Shown: positions 54,731 through 64,000, counted from the first letter of the stretch. The stretch: 64,000 bases of DNA from Muriicola soli (GCF_004139715.1 NZ_CP035544.1:2046001-2110000), one strand, 5' to 3'. Notes: generated from the sequence alone by a model not told the origin. Program-made: numbers and translations.

Positions 54731-56239
54731 ATGAAAAGATTTTTAACGTTCATTACGGGTTTGTTATGCCTAAGCGCAAGCGCCCAGAACATTGATGACG
54801 TACTCAGGTACAGTACAGAAAATTTACAGGGCACAGCCCGATTTCAGGCAATGGGCGGAGCTTTTGGAGCCCTGGGTGGAGATATGTCTGCCCTCAATAT
54901 CAACCCTGCAGGATCGGCTGTTTTTGCCAACAGTCTTTTTACGATCACAGGAACCAATTACCATCAGAATAACGAATCCGTTTATTTTGGCAGCCTCAAT
55001 TCGGAGGTACGGAATTCCACTGATATCAATCAATTGGGTGGCGTATTTGTATTCAAAAGTAGAAATCCAAATTCTCCCTGGCAAAAATTGGCTTTGGCCT
55101 TTAATTACGATATGGCCAGAAATTTTGACAATGAAGTGTTTACCGCGGGTAACAGTAACAGCAGTATAGACAACTACTTTCTCAATTTTGCCCAGGGCGT
55201 GCCCTTTGGTCCGTTACTTGTTCAGGATGGTGAGTTCATTGAAGAAGCCTATCTCGATATTGGTGCCAACCTGGGATTCAGGGAGCAACAAGCATTTTTA
55301 GGCTACTACGGAGGGGTTATTGATCCTGTGGACGAATCGGATAACAACAATACCGCTTATGTTTCCAATGCCCTTTACAATACTGTAAATCAGGAGCTTT
55401 TTAGAAGGACCAACGGGTATAACAGCAAGCTCACCATGAATTTTTCAGGACAGTACCAACAAAACCTCTTTATCGGAGCTTCCCTGAACTTCCATACCGT
55501 TCTTTACGATCAGTACACAGAATTCACGGAAACAGGCTACGATGCTGCTTCCGAGATACAGTTCATTAATTTCGACAACTACCTTCGCACAGAAGGTTCG
55601 GGCTTCTCCTTTAGTCTGGGAGCAATTGCCAAGTTAAACGAAAATGTAAGGCTGGGCGGAAGTTATCAATCTCCTACCTGGTACCGACTGTTGGATGATA
55701 CCTCTCAAAGGATCAATTCTGACCTGGCGGATTCTGAGATCGGGTTTATCGATTTCAATGTAGTTAACCTTTTTGATGAATACACCGTCAGGACCCCGGC
55801 AAAAGTTACAGGTAGCCTTGCTATCATTTTCGGCCCTCAGGGGTTGTTGAGTTTTGATTACGGATACCAGGATATGGCTGGAGCCGAATTAAGGCCTGGA
55901 ACAGATCCTAGATTCAATGATGAAAATACTTTTATTGCCTCCCAATTAGGTGGTGTCAATACCATAAGGATAGGCGGGGAATACAGAATAGAGAATATCA
56001 GCTTGCGTGGGGGTTATCGATTTGAAAGCAGCCCTTATGTAGATGGGGTTACCATTGGGGATCTCGAAGCTATTTCCTTAGGAATCGGATTCAATTTCGG
56101 TGGTAGCAGGCTAGACCTTGCCTTTAGCAGGTCCGAACAAAGTTCGCTACAACAGTTGTTCTCTTCAGGCTTCCCAAACTTATCTTTGGTGGACAATATC
56201 AATACAAACATCCTGCTGGGCTATACGCTCAACTTGTGA
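54731..56239 (+). CDS. OmpP1/FadL-family outer-membrane transporter
   Basis: 502 residues with signal peptide (MKRFLTFITGLLCLSASAQ). The start of the mature part, RYSTENLQGTARFQAMGGAF, GALGGDMSALNINPAGSAVF, is the conserved N-terminal plug segment of FadL-type channels (NPA motif). The rest alternates strands, ending NINTNILLGYTLNL. Imports hydrophobic molecules such as fatty acids across the outer membrane; substrate unknown. A terminator follows. Confidence 0.9.
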   Translation: MKRFLTFITGLLCLSASAQNIDDVLRYSTENLQGTARFQAMGGAFGALGGDMSALNINPAGSAVFANSLFTITGTNYHQNNESVYFGSLNSEVRNSTDINQLGGVFVFKSRNPNSPWQKLALAFNYDMARNFDNEVFTAGNSNSSIDNYFLNFAQGVPFGPLLVQDGEFIEEAYLDIGANLGFREQQAFLGYYGGVIDPVDESDNNNTAYVSNALYNTVNQELFRRTNGYNSKLTMNFSGQYQQNLFIGASLNFHTVLYDQYTEFTETGYDAASEIQFINFDNYLRTEGSGFSFSLGAIAKLNENVRLGGSYQSPTWYRLLDDTSQRINSDLADSEIGFIDFNVVNLFDEYTVRTPAKVTGSLAIIFGPQGLLSFDYGYQDMAGAELRPGTDPRFNDENTFIASQLGGVNTIRIGGEYRIENISLRGGYRFESSPYVDGVTIGDLEAISLGIGFNFGGSRLDLAFSRSEQSSLQQLFSSGFPNLSLVDNINTNILLGYTLNL

Positions 56240-56262
56240 GATCTTATAAAAATTAATGTTAT

Positions 56263-56289
56263 AAAGCCGGTGAAAGCCGGCTTTTTTTA
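56263..56289 (+). terminator. Terminator after the FadL-type gene
   Basis: 8-bp stem AAAGCCGG / CCGGCTTT (56263-56270, 56277-56284) with a 6-nt loop and T run; overlaps the last codon of the convergent gene. Confidence 0.87.
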
Positions 56290-57699
56290 TCGCACCAAAG
56301 AGAAGTGTGTTCTGATGGTATTTGCGACCACTATTCCCTGTTCGTCCCTTGAATAATCAAGTCTGAACCAATAATCAGAAGAAGGCATAGGGCGGCCGTT
56401 AAACGTCCCATCCCATCCAATGGTAGTTTCATCCAGTTGCTTGAGTAATTTGCCGTAGCGGTCGAAAATAAAGACCACAGGGTCTGTAAGCGTCTCTATC
56501 CCGAGAATATTCCAGGCATCGTGGATACCATCCCCGTTTGGCGTAAAGAATTTAGGATAACCCACAACTAAAAATGGAATTGGATTGGTAGTTCCGCACC
56601 CATTCTTGTCATTAATTACAACTGTATTCTCACCCGGAGGGACATCGAAAAATATCGCTTCATCCTGATATTCACCACCGTTGATAGCGTATTCGTAGCT
56701 TCCATTACCATCTACCACGATTTCTATATTATTGCTGTCAGACAGGTCATCGAGGATGATCACCTCTTGTAAAACAGGGGTACCGTAAAAGGTAATTAAA
56801 ATGTCATCGGTTATGGTGGTGGCCAAATTGGTAATGATCTCAACAAAATAGCGCCCTGAATTGGGGCTGGTAACAGTATATTGGGTTTCTGCCGGTCCGG
56901 AAGCCAATACCTGATCAATAACACCGTCATCTTCATAATCTACACTCCAGGTTACATTGGCAATGTCAGGCCCGGCCGGGGAGTTCAATGCGCTTAAAAC
57001 TATATCAGGATCTCCTTCACAGGCGACGATATCAAGACCCAGGAATTCATCTCTCAGGGTACAATCGAGGGCCGTGTTCTGATCCTGATCTACGGAGAAG
57101 CCGGTAAAAGTGAGTTCAAAGGGTTCCGGGTCACCGTCAAAATTGGTATTAAAATTATTGATAAGAAGGTAGTAGATCTCCCCTTCTTCAACGATTAGCC
57201 ATTCGTCATATGTATTCTGACTCCCTGTAAGGTTAGGGGCGCCTTGTTGTCCGTTTTCGGGATTCACTCCAATTCCGGTAAAATTGGTGTCGTTTACTTC
57301 GTAATTACATCGTATAGGCTGTGCAGTTCCATTGCTGATACTCCCGCAATCGGTGTCTGGGCCGTACAGGGCGAAGTCCCATTCGGCTGTTACCGTACCG
57401 CTGGTTCCAGGTAGAGCTTCGATATCAAAACCGATCTGCCCGCGCGTTCCTGCCCTAAAGACATACCATGAGGTGTTATTTTCAATATTAGCAGAAGCTA
57501 CACTCCCTTTTTCAAGACAACCGCTCTGGGTGATCACATCCGGGTCAAAATCATCGATATCTCCTGCCCCGTCAGCAAAGGAGGTGATGGGTGCGTCGGC
57601 ACAAACGGGAATCGCACTTCTACAATCCGGAGAATTCTGAGCAAGCAGGCCCACGGTCCAGAAGAAGACAACAGCAGTATACCAAAGATGCTTTTGCAT
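56287..57699 (-). CDS. T9SS type B sorting-domain protein 1
   Basis: 470 residues with signal peptide (MQKHLWYTAVVFFWTVGLLA). The N-terminal half (about 25-200) is a beta-rich domain (SWYVFRAGTRGQIGFDIEAL, WDFALYGPDTDC, YYLLINNFNTNFDG). A C-terminal gliding-motility-associated region starts at FFTPNGDGIHDAWNI and ends VFIFDRYGKLLKQL, WDGTFNGRPMPSSDYW. Type B domains direct export through the type IX system. It is a paralogue of the next gene (same domain order, 130 bp apart), so the pair likely arose by duplication. Substrate unknown. Confidence 0.9.
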   Translation of the reverse strand: MQKHLWYTAVVFFWTVGLLAQNSPDCRSAIPVCADAPITSFADGAGDIDDFDPDVITQSGCLEKGSVASANIENNTSWYVFRAGTRGQIGFDIEALPGTSGTVTAEWDFALYGPDTDCGSISNGTAQPIRCNYEVNDTNFTGIGVNPENGQQGAPNLTGSQNTYDEWLIVEEGEIYYLLINNFNTNFDGDPEPFELTFTGFSVDQDQNTALDCTLRDEFLGLDIVACEGDPDIVLSALNSPAGPDIANVTWSVDYEDDGVIDQVLASGPAETQYTVTSPNSGRYFVEIITNLATTITDDILITFYGTPVLQEVIILDDLSDSNNIEIVVDGNGSYEYAINGGEYQDEAIFFDVPPGENTVVINDKNGCGTTNPIPFLVVGYPKFFTPNGDGIHDAWNILGIETLTDPVVFIFDRYGKLLKQLDETTIGWDGTFNGRPMPSSDYWFRLDYSRDEQGIVVANTIRTHFSLVR

Positions 57700-57828
57700 A
57701 GAAATTGGGGCTATTTAACGCGTGTTAAACAGTATGTATAACTGGGAGGGGCGAGATTTAGTATAATTTTCGCGCACTTTTTTGACACTTTATCGACAAA
57801 CGGAAGATCTCGGCTAATCAGGAGTGGA

Positions 57829-59634
57829 TTATCGCCTTAGAGAGAAGTGATTGTTGATATATCTGGCTTCTACCCGCTGGTTGTTATCGTCGAGAAAAGA
57901 AACCTTAAACCAATAATCGGTCGAAGGTACAGGGGCGCCGTTGTAGGTACCGTCCCAGCCCAGGTAATCCTCCTCCATGACCGTTAGTAATTTACCGTAC
58001 CGATCAAAAATTTGAACGACGGGTTCTCTCAAGGTTTCTATGCCGATGATTTGCCAGAAATCATTAGATCCATCCCCATTTGGAGTGAAAAACGTTGCAA
58101 AGCCCACTACGATAATATTGTCTGTTACAGTACCACATCCATTGAGGTCGTTTATGGTAACGGTATGCATTCCCGGACTTACTTCGGTAAAAACAGGAGA
58201 AGATTGAAAGGGTCCGGTATCCAGCTGGTACTCAAAATTACCGGGAACATTATTAACAATTTCCACGGTATTTACAGTCTGAAGATCATCGATAAGGACT
58301 TCCGAAATTACAGGAGGTTGTGATACCGTCACACTTACTGTCCTGCTGGCAGAACAATTTAAGCCTGCTGTAGTGTTAGTTACCGTTAAGGTGTAATTGC
58401 CTGGCTGAGTCACAGTAATTTCGGGTGTTGTCTCACCGCTATCCCAATTGTAAGTGTACTGGGCATTGGGGAACATTTCACCGATAAGCTCGCCGGTTGT
58501 ATTTTCACAAATAAAGATTTCGTCCGCAAAGGTGAGCTCCGGAGTTACAACGCCTTGCAGGTTAAATTGTTCAGTAGCATCATAACATCTTGGGTTTTCC
58601 AGGCTTGAGATCCTTACGTAAATAGTTTCATTACCCGAACTAAGAGTATATAATTTTGGCAGGGGATTAATACCGTTGTTTGCGTCAGAAAATGAAGAAT
58701 GATAACTTACCAGGTGCGTTGCCGGATCTTGCGGTCCCAATGCCTCTGCATCCTTGATCTCAAGGTCAAAAGTCCCGTTTTCAACACATAATGCTTCATC
58801 GGCAACCGGATGTGAAACAGGCGCTACGGAAAATGCAACTTGCACATCACTGATGATGTCCGGAGGAGCAGGCATACTCACTTGTACTCTGTACATAGCC
58901 GAAGTGGTCACAGATAGGGTTGCGGCTGTTTCGCCAGCTATAATTTGATAGCCACTTCCAGTATCGTTGTACCAGGTATAAGCTAAGGCATTTGTAGTTG
59001 TAGCGTCGAGCGTGATCGTTTCATTATCACAGGCTGCAATCGGGGCTCCCAATAGATTATTGATAATGGAACAATCTAAGGCATCGTTGGGATTAGTTTC
59101 AAATATCTGACCTGAAAACTGTATAGAGAAGCCCGAATTACTGTTACTGAAATTGTTGATCAACAAATAATAGTCCTCTCCTGGTGCCACCTGAATCCAG
59201 TCTTCATACTGTAAATTTGCTGTATTCCCTGTGGGGTCTTCCCCTACTCCCATATAGGCGTCTTCATCTCCGTTATCAAAAAAATTACACCGTATCGGGT
59301 CGCCCAGCGCTGAGCAGTCTGAAGTCCTGTACAGAGCAAAATCCCAATCTTCGGAGGTATCAAAGCTGATATTAAATCCTAGCTGTCCCGTTGCCCCGGT
59401 TCTGAATCTGTACCAGGCCGAGTTGGATTCAATAAATCCTGTTACAGTCGGCTCAAGACAGCCACTATTAGGGGCATTGTTGAAATCATCAGTACCGTAG
59501 CCGGAGGTACCACCGTTCACCGGAGTATTGTTGCAGATGGGTATCGCATTGAGGCAATCGTCTGCTACCTGAGCAGACATGCCGTTCAGCATAAGAACAA
59601 AGAAAATACAAAGAAGACCCTGAGGTATTCTCAT
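57829..59634 (-). CDS. T9SS type B sorting-domain protein 2
   Basis: 601 residues, signal peptide (MRIPQGLLCIFFVLMLNGMSA). Same N-terminal domain as the neighbour (SAWYRFRTGATGQLGFNISF, WDFALYRTSDCSALG, YYLLINNFSNSNSG), then two Ig/PKD-like segments (YTYNWDSGETTPEITVTQPG) and the type B sorting end FFTPNGDGSNDFWQIIGIET, WDGTYNGAPVPSTDYWF. It is longer than its paralogue by the inserted Ig-like region. A secreted or surface-attached adhesin-like role is inferred. Confidence 0.9.
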   Translation of the reverse strand: MRIPQGLLCIFFVLMLNGMSAQVADDCLNAIPICNNTPVNGGTSGYGTDDFNNAPNSGCLEPTVTGFIESNSAWYRFRTGATGQLGFNISFDTSEDWDFALYRTSDCSALGDPIRCNFFDNGDEDAYMGVGEDPTGNTANLQYEDWIQVAPGEDYYLLINNFSNSNSGFSIQFSGQIFETNPNDALDCSIINNLLGAPIAACDNETITLDATTTNALAYTWYNDTGSGYQIIAGETAATLSVTTSAMYRVQVSMPAPPDIISDVQVAFSVAPVSHPVADEALCVENGTFDLEIKDAEALGPQDPATHLVSYHSSFSDANNGINPLPKLYTLSSGNETIYVRISSLENPRCYDATEQFNLQGVVTPELTFADEIFICENTTGELIGEMFPNAQYTYNWDSGETTPEITVTQPGNYTLTVTNTTAGLNCSASRTVSVTVSQPPVISEVLIDDLQTVNTVEIVNNVPGNFEYQLDTGPFQSSPVFTEVSPGMHTVTINDLNGCGTVTDNIIVVGFATFFTPNGDGSNDFWQIIGIETLREPVVQIFDRYGKLLTVMEEDYLGWDGTYNGAPVPSTDYWFKVSFLDDNNQRVEARYINNHFSLRR

Positions 59635-59742
59635 AGATGGTAAAGGTTTACATGTAAATCTCTAAAATACGGGTGTGGTTACCTTAACACTAATTTATGT
59701 TGTGTATAGGCCATAAGGCCGCATAAAGTGCCATTTTATGTA

Positions 59743-59750
59743 TATCTTTG
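59743..59750 (+). promoter_or_regulatory. -7 element of folE
   Basis: TATCTTTG matches TAnnTTTG 24 bp before the ATG at 59774. It lies inside the frame that would start at ATG 59738, which makes that upstream start unlikely. No clear -33 box. Confidence 0.4.
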
Positions 59751-59773
59751 CCCTTTGTTTAAGACCTGATTTA

Positions 59774-60454
59774 ATGAAAATAAAGAGTTCTTTGGAAGAT
59801 CATTTTGAGTCGGTTGGTGAAGACCATATTTCATCGGCTGAAGACACCCCTATAAGACCAGATGCCTTTGTTCTCTCTGACGAAGAGAAAATTGAACGGA
59901 TTGAGGACAGTGTTAGAGACATAATGTTAACTCTGGGACTCGATTTAGACGATGACAGCCTTAACGGAACCCCCCGCCGGGTGGCTAAAATGTATGTTCA
60001 GGAGGTTTTCAGCGGATTACATCCCAAGAGAAAACCAAAAGCGTCTACTTTCAAAAACAAGTATAAGTACGGGGAAATGCTTGTTGAAAAAAATATCACG
60101 GTTTATTCCACCTGCGAACACCATATGCTTCCTATCGTTGGGAAAGCCCATATTGCCTATATCTCTGCCGGAACCGTAGTAGGTCTTTCCAAAATGAATC
60201 GCATTGTTGATTACTTCGCAAAACGACCTCAGGTACAGGAGCGGATGAACATTCAGATTGTGCGCGAACTTCAGAAAGTATTGGGAACGGAAGATGTAGC
60301 CTGTGTCATTGATGCCAAGCACTTATGCGTAAATTCCAGAGGTATACGCGATGTAGATAGCAGTACGGTCACAGCCGAATACGGCGGTCGGTTTAAAGAC
60401 GAGGCCGTGCGCAAGGAATTTTTGGAATACATCAATCTGGATACGACCTTTTAA
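59774..60454 (+). CDS. folE: GTP cyclohydrolase I
   Basis: First step of tetrahydrofolate/pterin synthesis from GTP. Start taken at ATG 59774 (MKIKSSLEDHFESVG), 226 residues; the ATG at 59738 lies before the -7 element. Zinc and catalytic motifs: STCEHHMLPIVGKAHIAY (Cys/His ligands) and DAKHLCVNSRGIRD (second Cys); GLSKMNRIVDYFAKRPQVQE is diagnostic. Followed by cysS after 15 bp. Confidence 0.95.
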   Translation: MKIKSSLEDHFESVGEDHISSAEDTPIRPDAFVLSDEEKIERIEDSVRDIMLTLGLDLDDDSLNGTPRRVAKMYVQEVFSGLHPKRKPKASTFKNKYKYGEMLVEKNITVYSTCEHHMLPIVGKAHIAYISAGTVVGLSKMNRIVDYFAKRPQVQERMNIQIVRELQKVLGTEDVACVIDAKHLCVNSRGIRDVDSSTVTAEYGGRFKDEAVRKEFLEYINLDTTF

Positions 60455-60469
60455 CCACCCTGAAACCTA

Positions 60470-61950
60470 ATGACCAAGTATCAGGAACAACAGCTTAAAA
60501 TTCATAATTCCCTAACGGGAAAAAAGGAGAAATTCATTCCTATCAATGATGGTCATGTGGGGATGTACGTCTGTGGACCAACAGTTTACAGCAATGTGCA
60601 TCTGGGCAACTGCCGAACCTTCATGTCTTTTGATATGATCTTTCGATACCTGAAACACCTCGATTTTAAAGTTCGCTACGTACGAAATATCACTGATGCA
60701 GGACATCTGGAAGACGATGCGGATGAAGGCGAAGACAAGATTGCTAAAAAGGCCCGACTCGAGCAAATAGAGCCCATGGAAGTGGTTCAGAGGTATACGG
60801 TGGACTTCCATACTATTCTTCAAAAATTTAATTTTCTGCCTCCTAGTATAGAGCCTACGGCCACCGGGCATATTATTGAACAGATCGAGATCATCAAGGA
60901 AATCCTGGAAAACGGCTTTGCTTACGAGATCAACGGTTCTGTTTATTTCGATGTCGTAAAATTTAATAAAACCCATCAATACGGCAAGCTGAGCGGACGC
61001 AAGCTGGAAGACATGATCAGCAACACCCGTGAGCTCACCGCTCAGGACGAAAAGCGAAATCCTCAGGATTTTGCCCTCTGGAAAAAGGCAGAACCTCAGC
61101 ATATCATGAGATGGCCCTCACCCTGGGGCGATGGTTTTCCAGGATGGCACCTGGAGTGTACGGCGATGAGTACAAAGTATTTAGGGGAAACTTTTGATAT
61201 TCACGGAGGGGGATGGACTTGAAATTTCCTCATCACGAATGCGAGATTGCCCAATCAGAAGCCTCCCATGGTAACTCTCCGGTTAAGTACTGGATGCATG
61301 CGAATATGCTGACCATGAATGGGAAAAAGATGGCGAAATCTACCGGTAATAATATTTTACCCAATGAGATATTTTCGGGAGAAAACGATATTCTCAGCAA
61401 ACCATTTGCCCCATCCGTAGTCCGTTTTTTTATGATGCAGGCGCATTACACCAGCATACTCGATCTCAGTAATGAAGCCTTACTGGCTTCCGAGAAAGGC
61501 TACCACAGGCTTATGGATGCCTTAAAACTGATCGATGGATTAACCGCTTCGAAAACTTCAAGCATAGACCTGGCTCCCTGGAAACAGCGTTGCTACGATG
61601 CCATGAATGATGATTTTAATACTCCGGTATTGATCGCGGTCTTATTTGAGGGGGTGAAATTTATCAATCAGATCAGGGAAGGGAAAGAACAAATTTCTGA
61701 GGCCGATCTCAAGCTCCTTTCAGAAACGATGAATGATTTTGTCTTTGAGGTCCTTGGACTTGAATCTCCTGCTCAGCTCAACGCATCTTCTGACAAAATT
61801 GGCGGGGTAGTTTCCCTGCTTATCCAATTGCGAAACGAGGCCAGAGCCAATAAAGACTTTGCCACCTCTGACAAGATAAGGGACGAACTAGCGGCCCTGG
61901 GGATACAACTCATGGATGGGAAGGAAGGAACTACCTTCAGTATCGTATGA
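60470..61950 (+). pseudogene. cysS: Cysteinyl-tRNA synthetase, frameshifted in this sequence
   Basis: Class I synthetase for Cys-tRNA. Frame 1 runs through the HIGH-type VHLGN motif ([15 protein letters not shown]), Zn ligand Cys of WHLECTAMS and FDIHGGG, then stops. Sense resumes one base later as [18 protein letters not shown] (remaining Zn ligands) and KMAKSTGNN (KMSKS motif), and ends at 61950. One G added to the run at 61208-61212 gives a normal 493-residue enzyme. Since cysS is essential and no second copy is in view, this is most likely a sequencing error in a G run rather than a real loss. Confidence 0.92.
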
Positions 61951-62168
61951 AAAAAATCCTGATAGCCCCTTTTGTATTCCTGGTACGAGGGTACCAACTA
62001 TTGATCTCACCCTATTTGCCTTCTACTTGCAGATACTCCCCTACCTGTTCGCAGTATACGCTTGAAGCCCTGAAGAAGCACGGTTTATTTAAAGGAGGTT
62101 GGTTATCCGTAAAGCGAATCTTTAGTTGTAACCCTTGGGGGGGAAGCGGCTACGACCCGGTGCCATAA
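61947..62168 (+). CDS. yidD: Membrane protein insertion efficiency factor YidD
   Basis: 73-residue protein that assists YidC/Sec insertion. Characteristic [20 protein letters not shown] with the three-Cys pattern and the C-terminal [13 protein letters not shown]. Overlaps the cysS stop by 4 bp. Confidence 0.95.
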   Translation: MKKILIAPFVFLVRGYQLLISPYLPSTCRYSPTCSQYTLEALKKHGLFKGGWLSVKRIFSCNPWGGSGYDPVP

Positions 62169-62273
62169 ATTGATTTAACCTTGTTTACTTAGTGTTATTT
62201 TTCTTTTAGAAGCAGGATAAATCTGATCTGCTCTCTGTGTATTTGCTTATCTTAGTCGCTTAAAAAATATCCC

Positions 62274-63230
62274 ATGTATTTCTTAGGATTTATCTGGAAT
62301 CCGGCTGACACCCTCTTTAAGATCGGATTTCTTCAGATCAAATATTACAACTTGTTGTGGATCATAGCCTTCGCCCTTGGGTGGTATATTATGAAAAGGA
62401 TCTTCCTCAACGAGAAAAAAACGGTACAGGAGCTCGATTCCCTTTTTATCTACACGGTTATCGCCACCATGTTGGGAGCACGCCTGGGTCACGTCTTCTT
62501 CTACGACTGGGCGTATTACTCCAACCACCTCCTCGAGATCCTACTTCCCATACGGGAGCGGGCCGGGAGCAGTTTGTTCGGTATTTTCAACGGCTATGAA
62601 TTTACGGGCTTTACCGGTCTGGCAAGTCATGGCGCTGCCATAGGAATTATCATAGGGATGTATCTGTATACCCGAAAACACAAGGGCTTTAAGATGCTCT
62701 GGATCCTTGACCGAGTGGTGATCCCTGTTGCCATAGGCGCCTTTTGTGTTCGCCTTGGTAATTTCTTTAATTCTGAGATCAATGGTAAAATTGTAGAAAA
62801 GTCATTTCTTTTCGCAACTAAATTTGTTCGGGACAGCGACGATATGCCTGCATCAGCAGCAATGCGGATCACCAAGGAAAAAACGGTTAATGCAGCTTAT
62901 AAGGCCCTGGAAAACAACCCTCAGTTTACGGAATACCTCGAAGCCATCCCCTACAGACATCCCGCTCAGCTCTACGAAGGTATATTCTATATTTTTGTCT
63001 TTTTGATCCTGTATTTCCTCTATTGGAAAACAGAAAAAAAGAATTCTCCCGGTTATCTTTTTGGGCTGTTTCTGGTATTGCTCTGGACCATCCGCTTTTT
63101 TGTGGAGTACGTAAAGAAAAGTCAGGGCGGATTTGAAGAATCCCTCGGCCTTCTTTCCACAGGTCAATGGTTGAGTATTCCATTTATCGCAATCGGACTC
63201 TACTTTATGTTTAAACCCAAAAAAGCATAA
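62274..63230 (+). CDS. lgt: Prolipoprotein diacylglyceryl transferase
   Basis: Adds diacylglycerol to the lipobox cysteine of prolipoproteins, first step of lipoprotein maturation for the many lipoproteins in this window. 318 residues, seven membrane helices. TGLASHGAAIGIIIG (HGGL-type signature), FCVRLGNFFNSEINGK and PYRHPAQLYE are family motifs. Next to a DUF192 lipoprotein gene. Confidence 0.94.
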   Translation: MYFLGFIWNPADTLFKIGFLQIKYYNLLWIIAFALGWYIMKRIFLNEKKTVQELDSLFIYTVIATMLGARLGHVFFYDWAYYSNHLLEILLPIRERAGSSLFGIFNGYEFTGFTGLASHGAAIGIIIGMYLYTRKHKGFKMLWILDRVVIPVAIGAFCVRLGNFFNSEINGKIVEKSFLFATKFVRDSDDMPASAAMRITKEKTVNAAYKALENNPQFTEYLEAIPYRHPAQLYEGIFYIFVFLILYFLYWKTEKKNSPGYLFGLFLVLLWTIRFFVEYVKKSQGGFEESLGLLSTGQWLSIPFIAIGLYFMFKPKKA

Positions 63231-63241
63231 AAATATCTTCC

Positions 63242-63733
63242 ATGAAAAGACTGACATGCTTGATCACAGCGGTTGTCTTTGCACTGCTCTTTTCCACGGC
63301 ATGCAAGGACGTACCTAAAAAAGTTGTCAATACTGCCCCCGTAACTTTTACCAGGGAAGGAACACTTTCCATTTTCAGGGCAGAAACTGATTCCCTTTTG
63401 GCGCAGGTCGACATTGAGATTGCGGAAACTGATTACGAGACCCAGACCGGGCTCATGTACAGGGAGAGTATGGAAAAGGATCAGGGGATGTTGTTTATCT
63501 TCCCTGAAGAGGCCTACCACAGTTTCTATATGAAGAACACCCGATTCCCGCTGGATATCATTTATATTAATAAGGATCTGAAAGTGAGTAGCATCATAGC
63601 AAATGCACAACCTCTGGATGAAGAAAGCCTGCCCTCTGAAAATCCAGTGATGTATGTGCTTGAAGTAAATGCGGGATTGGTCGGTATCTGGGAACTCAAA
63701 CCCGGGGATTACATCGAGTTCGAAAGGCTGTAA
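63242..63733 (+). CDS. DUF192 domain lipoprotein
   Basis: 163 residues with signal and lipobox (VVFALLFSTAC). Domain DUF192 is clear: RAETDSLLAQVDIEIAET, QTGLMYRESMEKDQGMLFIF, HSFYMKNTRFPLDIIYI, VLEVNAGLVGIWELKPGD. Function unknown; common as a periplasmic protein. Follows lgt by 11 bp and ends in a bidirectional terminator. Confidence 0.92.
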   Translation: MKRLTCLITAVVFALLFSTACKDVPKKVVNTAPVTFTREGTLSIFRAETDSLLAQVDIEIAETDYETQTGLMYRESMEKDQGMLFIFPEEAYHSFYMKNTRFPLDIIYINKDLKVSSIIANAQPLDEESLPSENPVMYVLEVNAGLVGIWELKPGDYIEFERL

Positions 63734-63750
63734 GGAGTACATCAAATACA

Positions 63751-63782
63751 AAAAAAGCCCTGCACTTGGTGAGGGCTTTTTT
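63751..63782. terminator. Bidirectional terminator
   Basis: Stem AAAAAAGCCCT / AGGGCTTTTTT with a 10-nt loop; A run on one side and T run on the other, so it can stop both the DUF192 gene and the convergent gene. Confidence 0.85.
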
Positions 63783-63799
63783 CTTGTACGCTTTGATCA

Positions 63800-64000
63800 C
63801 TAGTTGTCTATGATATCTGCGGTGGCCTTGATATTTTCTTTCAGGCTATCAGCTATATCCTGGTTGCCATCCTCGTCATTAGGAAAGATTTCGATGAGTC
63901 CGTCTTGGTTGTCGTCAGTGGCCAGACTGAGGTCGATCACATTGAAAGAGCTGAGAAACTGGTCGATATCAAAAGTCACTGTAAAATTCACGAGACCGTC
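63800..64000 (-). CDS. C-terminal part of an unidentified protein (gene continues past the window)
   Basis: Only the last 66 or so codons are present; the frame stays open to the window edge (the GTG at 63991 is preceded by further sense codons), so no start is assigned. The sequence has VTFDIDQFLSSFNVIDLSLA, DNQDGLIEIFPNDEDGNQDI and a helical Ala/Asp end. It resembles the end of small secreted Bacteroidota lipoproteins with a beta-sandwich, but no family is claimed. Confidence 0.55.
   Translation of the reverse strand, partial: DGLVNFTVTFDIDQFLSSFNVIDLSLATDDNQDGLIEIFPNDEDGNQDIADSLKENIKATADIIDN

Noticed and set aside
61200-61220. Programmed frameshift in cysS
   Set aside because: No slippery heptamer with a stimulatory structure is evident, and other genes in the window show the same G-run defect, so an error is simpler.

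Overview
The window looks like a chromosomal segment of a marine Flavobacteriaceae (Bacteroidota). Supporting signs are a GSIII plus a 340-residue eukaryote-type glutamine synthetase, two type B type-IX-secretion sorting domains, an OmpP1/FadL porin, promoters of the Bacteroidota TTG-N19-TAnnTTTG kind with no obvious Shine-Dalgarno sequences, a Rho with a long low-complexity insertion, and a beta-glucan degradation locus built from lipoprotein glycosidases. The genus cannot be named from the sequence alone.

Layout. 1-5 kb: divergent glutamine synthetases (glnN and a GSII-type glnA) and a CaCA antiporter. 4.7-7.3 kb: a BlaI/M56 (BlaR1-like) regulatory pair behind a palindromic operator and a decayed lipoprotein/TPR gene. 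7.3-12.5 kb: a mixed region with a 50-residue conserved small protein, a frameshifted apt, tRNA-Arg(ACG) followed by two 97-bp repeats that each begin with the tRNA 3' end, a sugar-phosphate isomerase-like lipoprotein, an orphan membrane protein, a small lipoprotein and a split YeeE/YedE-type transporter. 12.5-39.3 kb: one long minus-strand beta-1,3-glucan (laminarin-like) utilisation locus. 39.4-49.2 kb: housekeeping (clpS, prmA, tpiA, DoxX, DUF1599, folP, cdaA, DUF3667, ABC exporter, truA, phosphoesterase, DUF4293). 49.4-56 kb: rho, rpsT, two tRNA-Glu, proS, a Trp/Gly- and Ser/Arg-rich lipoprotein, a FadL-type porin. 56-64 kb: two T9SS type B proteins, then folE, cysS (frameshifted), yidD, lgt, a DUF192 lipoprotein and the end of an unidentified gene.

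The glucan locus runs in transcription order: membrane-anchored sensor/LuxR regulator; a GH-A glycosidase fused to a predicted outer-membrane beta-barrel; a carbohydrate-binding lipoprotein; GH16 lipoprotein; a 1437-aa PKD/CBM lipoprotein with four almost identical 160-aa modules; GH3; GH17 lipoprotein; GH30 lipoprotein (frameshifted); GPH-type transporter; a second GH17 without signal peptide; sugar-porter MFS; a GH2-like glycosidase without signal peptide; and a 1157-aa GH94-like (GH149/GH161-type) glucan phosphorylase. Proposed flow: glucan is bound and cut on the surface by GH16, GH17, GH30 and the barrel fusion. Oligosaccharides cross the inner membrane through the two MFS carriers. Cytosolic GH17, GH2-like, GH3 and phosphorylase finish them to glucose and glucose-1-phosphate. 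No SusC/SusD pair is present, which makes the barrel fusion the most interesting gene here.

A caution on quality: apt, the GH30 gene (twice) and the essential cysS each lack one base in or next to a short homopolymer. Because cysS cannot normally be lost, these breaks are more likely sequencing or assembly errors than real pseudogenes.
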